Origin: Amycolatopsis sp. CA-126428
GTDB lineage: Bacteria; Actinomycetota; Actinomycetes; Mycobacteriales; Pseudonocardiaceae
NCBI RefSeq assembly: GCF_002904335.1
Contig: NZ_PPHF01000129.1
Location: 1-64,000 of the forward strand
DNA length: 64,000 nt
Reading direction: 5' to 3'
Made by a program: the position numbers and the translations under genes. The notes beneath the pieces were generated by a model. That model made no database searches. It saw only the letters and a program-made list of their open reading frames with translations, and had not been told where the DNA came from. Positions 60,901 through 64,000 of this stretch are shown here, one piece after another (position 1 is the first letter of the stretch; the number at the start of each line of letters is the position of its first letter).

Positions 60901-63900
60901 GACGGCGAGGGATCCGTCCGCCTCGTGCTCCCGGACGACGATGTTGACGGCGTCGAGCGAGTAGCCGGACGAGAGCACGGTCGTCTCCACGTCCGTCTCG
61001 TCGTCCGAGTGTCCCGCCGGGACGGTGATGTAGGAGAAGGTGACGTCGAAGAGGTCGCGGTCGCGCACGCCGTGCTCTCGCAGGGCGGTGCGCAGGTCGC
61101 CGAGCGCGAACCGCTGGCGGGCGCCGAGGTCCCACACGTCGGCGCGGATCCGGTCGGCGAGTTCGAGCAGTGTCCGGCTCTCGTCGACGGGAACGTGCAG
61201 CGGCAGGATGTTCGTGACGTGCGACATGGTCGACAACTCGGCCGGTGTGCGACGGTTCAGCAGCGGGATGCCGAGGACGATGTCGCCGTCGCGGTGCGTT
61301 CGGCGCAGGTAGGCGGCGAGTGCGGCGGCGGTGACGGAGAAGATCGAACGGCCGGTCGCCCTGATCCGGTCCGCGGTGGCCGCCGCGACGTGGAAGGACC
61401 GCTGCCGCCTGCGGTGGCCGCGCACGGTGCCGTTGCGGGGGAACAGGGCCGGGCGCAGCGGGGCCACCGCGCTGACGAGGGCGTCCCGGTCCGCCTGCCA
61501 GTCCGGTGAGCGCCGGTACTCTTCGTCCGACCGGACGACGTCCAGACAGCTCGGGGCGCGGCCGGCGACGGCCTGCCGGTCACCGGCCCGGTAGGCCTCG
61601 CGGATGTCCCCGATCAGGATGTTGATGCCCCACGCGTCGGCGACGGCGTGGTGGAACCGGCAGTACACGATCAGCGAGTCGGTGTCGTCGATGAGGATCG
61701 TCGTCCGCGCGAGCGTGCCGTCCAGCGGTATCACGGTGTCCGTGGTGCAGGCGATCCACCGCAGGCAGGCGGCCCTCGGGTCGGCTTCCGCGAGGAACGA
61801 CACGACCTCGACGTCCGGGGCGCCGGGGAGCACCCTCTGCAGCAACGCGTCACCGTGTGCGGCGAACCGCAGCCGCATCGCGTCGTGCCGCAGCGCGGTG
61901 CGCCGGATCGCCCGCTGCAGCCGCTCGACGTCGGTCGCGCCGCGCAGCCGGAAGTACCCGGTGGGCTGAGAGATCGGCAGGTCCGGATAGGCCATCGCGA
62001 CGGCGACGACGTCTTCCTGGTAGCGGCTCAGCGGCGCCAGGTCGTGCTGCGTGTCCACTGTGGAATCCACCGGGTCGGCGGCCGTGTTCTCCTCCGCTGC
62101 CGCCGCGGGTGGCGGCTCCTCCCGCGGCGGCGGCGCGGGTGCCAGGAGTGTGAGCAGGTGCTCGGTCAGCGCCAGCGGAGTGCGGTACTCGAACACGGCG
62201 TTCGCGGGAACCGGGAGTTTCGTGGTCTTCCGCAGCCGGTTGCGGAACTCGACCGCCCCCAGCGAGTCGAACCCCATCTCCTTGAACCCCGTGGCGGGGC
62301 CGATCGCGTCCGGCGAGTCGTGCCTCAGCACGTCGGCGGCGACGCCGCGGACCAGCCCCAGCACCGCGGCCCGCCGCTCGTCGGCCGCCAGCGCGCCGAA
62401 CCCGTCGGCGAGCGGCGGCGTTCCCGGCGTGCCGCGCCCGTTGCCGGCAACGCGCAGTGCGGGCCGGGCGAACCCGCGGAGCACCGAGGGCCCGGTCGGC
62501 GCGCCGGAGGTCGCGGTGGGCGGTTCGAGGTGGGCCGGGACGAGCAGCGACCGCCCGCTTTCCAGCGCGGCGTCGAACAACGCCAGACCGTCCGTTGTGG
62601 ACATCGGGGTGAAGCCGGTGCCGTGCAGGCGTGCCCGGTTCCGGTCGTCGAGGTGCCCGGTCATCCCCGTGTCCTGCCCCCACAGCCCCCAGGCGAGCGA
62701 GGTCGCCGGCAGCCCGCGCTGGCGCCGGTGCTCGGCCAGCGCGTCGAGGAAGGTGTTGGCCGCGGCGTAGTTCGCCTGGCCCGCGGTGCCGAGGATTCCG
62801 GCCGCGGAGGAGAACAGCACGAACGCGGCCAGGTCGAGCCCCTGGGTGACCTGGTGCAAGTGCCACGCCGCGTCGACCTTCGGCCGGAACACGCGGTCCA
62901 CCTTCTCCGGTGACATGGCGCCGAACACGGCGTCGTCGAGCACGCCCGCGGCGTGGACGACCGCGGTCAGCGGATGCCGCGCGGGTATCCGCGCGATCGC
63001 GGCGCCGAGCGCGTCCCGGTCGGCGGCGTCACAGGCGAGGATCGAGACACCGGCACCCGACGCCGCCAGCTCCTCGGCGAGCTGCCTGGCGGTCGCGGTG
63101 TCCGGCCCGCTGCGGCTGAGCAGGAGCAGGTGCCGGACCCCGTGCCGGGTCACGAGGTGCCGCGCGAGCAGCGCGCCGAGCACGCCGGTGCCGCCGGTGA
63201 TGAGCACCGTGCCCGCCGGGTCGAGCGCCCTGGGGATGGTGACCGCGAGCTTGCCGGTGTGCCGGGCCTGGCTGAGGAACGTCAGCGCCTCCGGCATCTG
63301 GCGGACGTCGCGCACCGAGACTGGCAGCGGCCGCAGCTCGCCGCGTTCGAACAGGGCACCCAGCTCCGACAGCACCGCCCCGGTCTCGGCCGGCCCGACC
63401 TCGGTGAGGTCGAAGGGCCGGTAGGACACGCCAGGATGGCGCGCCGCGACCTCGTCCTCGGCGCGCACGTCGGTCTTGCCCAGCTCGACGAAGACACCGC
63501 CGCGCGGCAACAGGCCGAGCGACGCGTCGACGAACTCGCCGGCGAGCGAGTCGAGGACGACGTCGACGCCGGCGCCACCGGTCGTGCCGAGGAACTTCTC
63601 GCGGAACTCGAGCGTGCGCGAGTTCGCCACGTGGTCCTCGTCGAAACCCAGGCGCCACAGGGTGGGCCACTTCGCGATGCCCGAGGTGGCGAAGACCTCG
63701 GCGCCCCAGTGCCTGGCGAGCTGGATCGCCGCCATGCCGACCCCGCCGGTGGCGGCGTGCACGAGAACCCGTTGGCCCGCCGTGAGCCCCGCGAGGCCGC
63801 GCAACGAGCAGTGGGCGGTGAGGAACGCCGCCGGCACAGCCGCCGCCTGCTCGAACGTCCAGGTGGCCGGAAAGGTGGTGAAGTACCGGTGATCCCGGAC

Positions 63901-64000
63901 GGCCAGCGGGCCGACGCCGTAGGACATGCCCATCACCCGGTTGCCCGGCCGGAGCGACGCGACGTCGTCCGCGACCTCGACGACAACCCCGGCCACCTCG
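54913..64000 (-). CDS. hybrid PKS-NRPS megasynthase (5' end beyond the window)
   Basis: At least 3029 residues; the N-terminus lies outside the window. In order: ER (HAATGGVGMAAIQLARHWGA), KR (LITGGTGVLGALLARHLV, LDD motif, SSAAGILGTAGQANYAAAN; B-type by LDD), ACP (GFDSL), C1 (HHAVADA in place of HHxxxDG), A1 (VWELMWW, HFVPAML, NLYGPTEATVDVS; Ser code D-V-W-H-F-S-L-V-D), PCP (GGDSI), C2 (HHAILDG), A2 (FDVSFQE, FLPYVALQAL, NQYGPTETHVV; D-V-Q..Q-V-V, a proline/pipecolate-like code), PCP (GGTSI) and TE (GWSFGG, Ser nucleophile). KS, AT and DH must lie upstream. The predicted core is polyketide-Ser-Pro-like, released by the TE. It is the first visible gene of the right operon. Confidence 0.93.
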   Translation of the reverse strand, partial: EVAGVVVEVADDVASLRPGNRVMGMSYGVGPLAVRDHRYFTTFPATWTFEQAAAVPAAFLTAHCSLRGLAGLTAGQRVLVHAATGGVGMAAIQLARHWGAEVFATSGIAKWPTLWRLGFDEDHVANSRTLEFREKFLGTTGGAGVDVVLDSLAGEFVDASLGLLPRGGVFVELGKTDVRAEDEVAARHPGVSYRPFDLTEVGPAETGAVLSELGALFERGELRPLPVSVRDVRQMPEALTFLSQARHTGKLAVTIPRALDPAGTVLITGGTGVLGALLARHLVTRHGVRHLLLLSRSGPDTATARQLAEELAASGAGVSILACDAADRDALGAAIARIPARHPLTAVVHAAGVLDDAVFGAMSPEKVDRVFRPKVDAAWHLHQVTQGLDLAAFVLFSSAAGILGTAGQANYAAANTFLDALAEHRRQRGLPATSLAWGLWGQDTGMTGHLDDRNRARLHGTGFTPMSTTDGLALFDAALESGRSLLVPAHLEPPTATSGAPTGPSVLRGFARPALRVAGNGRGTPGTPPLADGFGALAADERRAAVLGLVRGVAADVLRHDSPDAIGPATGFKEMGFDSLGAVEFRNRLRKTTKLPVPANAVFEYRTPLALTEHLLTLLAPAPPPREEPPPAAAAEENTAADPVDSTVDTQHDLAPLSRYQEDVVAVAMAYPDLPISQPTGYFRLRGATDVERLQRAIRRTALRHDAMRLRFAAHGDALLQRVLPGAPDVEVVSFLAEADPRAACLRWIACTTDTVIPLDGTLARTTILIDDTDSLIVYCRFHHAVADAWGINILIGDIREAYRAGDRQAVAGRAPSCLDVVRSDEEYRRSPDWQADRDALVSAVAPLRPALFPRNGTVRGHRRRQRSFHVAAATADRIRATGRSIFSVTAAALAAYLRRTHRDGDIVLGIPLLNRRTPAELSTMSHVTNILPLHVPVDESRTLLELADRIRADVWDLGARQRFALGDLRTALREHGVRDRDLFDVTFSYITVPAGHSDDETDVETTVLSSGYSLDAVNIVVREHEADGSLAVDVFHAEDVFDDAFTVEAATGHVVRMLDGALRSADTPVGELVALGPDEAAAIAGYERGPSVEPAEPATLDVLLAAAIARSPERPAIVGIGGDGIDGKTYTLTYAEFGAAVARLAGRLRDLGLRPEECVPVILPRSAEFLVAVHAVHAAGGAYVPVDPGHPAERVRTVLADCGARIAVADPGSDDLLAGLGIRSVAASGEYGDPAPAAALVRPADLAYVIYTSGSTGTPKGVMIEHRSVVNRLTWMQRRYPLAVDDVVLHKTPATFDVSVWELMWWAHAGARVAVAPAGAERDPRELAAAIERHGVTVVHFVPAMLGPFLDHVQQEPGAAGQVRTLRRVFCSGEALVPALAERFRSVFAAAGLARVRLVNLYGPTEATVDVSSFDIPPSGPVERVPIGRPIDNTTLVVLDAKGRRCPVGVPGELNIAGVGVGRGYLGRPALTAAAFVVDESVPQGRRYRTGDLARWLPDGNVQFLGRLDDQVKVRGNRVALGEVESVLTRCPRVAAGVVTDERTGTGTRLVAYVVPATVDRSPPTAAVVDFLAERLPGYMIPAEFVWLDELPLTRSGKADRSALAALRRHDDRSDEPSNPVEKELAEIWTGLLGSSAFGMRDDFFTVGGDSILVLRMRTEAEKRGFPFDFDRFYTRPTIADLAAQVVHGGWPSGADTAVSAAFELVPLIDRASIGDDVEDAFPASRLQLGMLFHSLQSADSTLYKDVFHYRLRMPWREDEFRRAHRRLVRRQPALRSTFDLTGRSTPLQLVFLDVEPPLVVDGPGDVDEYTAHAAHAPYPLVSGSGTPPVPHGMRVFVQPDGHVDLVFHFHHAILDGWSVANLVSELLRDYLSHLGDPTAPGTQACSTLLLAEHARAERAALDDAATARFWAQALAGSRPTTILPTRPHVGPGDDGARTVVLPLWLDRSVKRFARLRRLPLKSVLLTAHCLALGVVSGADDVVTGCVTHTRPGRAGADLCAGLFINTVPVRMDTRRQSWQEAVARIIRWERDAHPHRRLPVSELVAGQDQPAFDTAFNFVNYHNLAAVLGEVELVDVAVREETNFALLNTVLVDPRDGRVSLRVSTGGDTLTGTQCAEFGRVLVELLAEMVRDPDGEIDLRRPRRDDVTELVAGAAALHPGAVAVAGDSEEWTHRELGDTADTVAQALVGRGLPPGARVAVHMRRSPRLIAVVLGVLRAGAAVVPLDPAYPRARLHEMVAIARPSLAVADPDLGAGIADVTTVVDPAGLLTASAEDAPVLPGIDQEDVAYVLFTSGSTGEPKGVALPHRALANVVRWQNRRATGAVGMTTLQFAPLSFDVSFQEIFSTLAGAGTLRLVDDAVRQDMAEVLRVIVRAGVHRVFLPYVALQALAEVAAATGEYPASLRWIVSSGEQLRITDEIRALCGANPATVLENQYGPTETHVVLAHELPAAVGAHPLLPPVGTSVSHTGVALLDERLRPVPPGVRGEIYVGGAALAQGYENRPGLTAQRFVAGPGGSVRYRTGDLGITMANGDVVCLGRADGQVKVRGYRVECAEVEIALLGLAGKYPGIDQVAVVPSTIGGADAVLRAFLVGGPPRAGIDTVRSELRQVLPPHMVPSTFQWIDAMPLTPSGKRDDAALRAIGAGPPAAGGVESPPGDDLEEAVAAVLAEFAGLGELGVDTSFFDAGGTSIGATRAAMTIARRWGVELPLHVFLTSPTARLLAAAIRSHDDHRVFDLVVPLREHGDGPPLFLVHPIGGNVFCYRDLVRCLPPGRAVYGLQAAGAEPGTVPLSSMTAIADSYLAAVRRVHPEGPFHLAGWSFGGYVAYEMAGRLGPAELLTVTLLDTMAIGEGPRTALDERQLITLFFRELLWYSGGEDRLAAEPDPVGEHTGQLFDSVLRRTIALGILPSDGSPQLLRRLYGVFRANYRATLGHRLEKLNRPLLVLRATDDLPEAFAGAHRALRGMFASPDNGWRHWAGSLAETVPVPGNHLSMLDTPNVGVVAERLGDALRRGDETAAGRPEGD

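Noticed and set aside
57391..61509. 1372-codon forward frame inside the megasynthase
   Set aside because: It is antisense to continuous C and A domains, with shadow composition only.
1..64000. CRISPR arrays, rRNA or tRNA genes
   Set aside because: No regularly spaced repeats or recognisable RNA gene structures were found by eye. A tRNA/Rfam scan would settle it.

Overview
The sequence is very GC-rich with long antisense open frames. It carries a SARP regulator, DUF397, NB-ARC/TPR, CHAT and soluble Ser/Thr kinase genes, and large NRPS/PKS genes. Together these point to a filamentous actinomycete, most like Pseudonocardiales (Amycolatopsis/Lentzea/Saccharothrix type). The genus is an inference from gene content. 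No rRNA, tRNA or CRISPR array was seen.

Left block (0.8-16.5 kb): an NRPS-independent amino-acid/peptide pathway. A leftward operon runs from about 10.58 kb to 0.84 kb. It encodes a shrunken SbnB-like protein, a FAD/NAD(P) oxidoreductase, a sulfotransferase, an SbnA-like enzyme fused to APS kinase, a 79-aa and a 26-aa small ORF, an Asp/Asn beta-hydroxylase-like oxygenase, a FemAB/GNAT-like ligase, an MFS exporter and an ATP-grasp ligase. Beside it lie a second ATP-grasp/MFS pair, an Fe/2OG enzyme with a halogenase-type HxG motif, a CPA2 antiporter and an ECF sigma factor. Two promoters, for the shrunken sbnB operon and the sigma factor, carry identical triple 11-bp-phased GTCGACA boxes of SARP type. 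The likely chemistry is a 2,3-diaminopropionate-type building block, sulfonation, hydroxylation or halogenation, amide ligation and export.

Middle-left block (16.5-32.1 kb): after a small gene graveyard comes a leftward NRPS operon. It encodes TEII, SDR, NRPS (Thr-like code), ATP-grasp ligase, NRPS (Val code), NRPS (Ser code, with an adenylation-domain scar and a Cys-type thioesterase) and an MFS exporter. A promoter candidate lies at about 32.05-32.08 kb.

Centre (32.1-46 kb): a decayed IS701-like element, then a signalling/conflict-like island. It holds a broken TPR gene, a SEFIR-domain protein, a stand-alone CHAT protease, two soluble Ser/Thr kinases, a DUF397 protein, an NB-ARC/TPR STAND ATPase, and two long TPR proteins that both stop where a CHAT domain would normally follow.

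Right block (46-64 kb): a SARP-NB-ARC regulator with an early TTA codon, then a leftward PKS-NRPS operon that runs off the right edge. The megasynthase (ER-KR-ACP-C-A[Ser]-PCP-C-A[Pro-like]-PCP-TE visible) is followed by a PapA-like acyltransferase, SDR, FAD monooxygenase, lipase-like hydrolase, P450 and MbtH-like protein, nearly all with overlapping start/stop codons. The SARP may control both outer blocks; this is a hypothesis.
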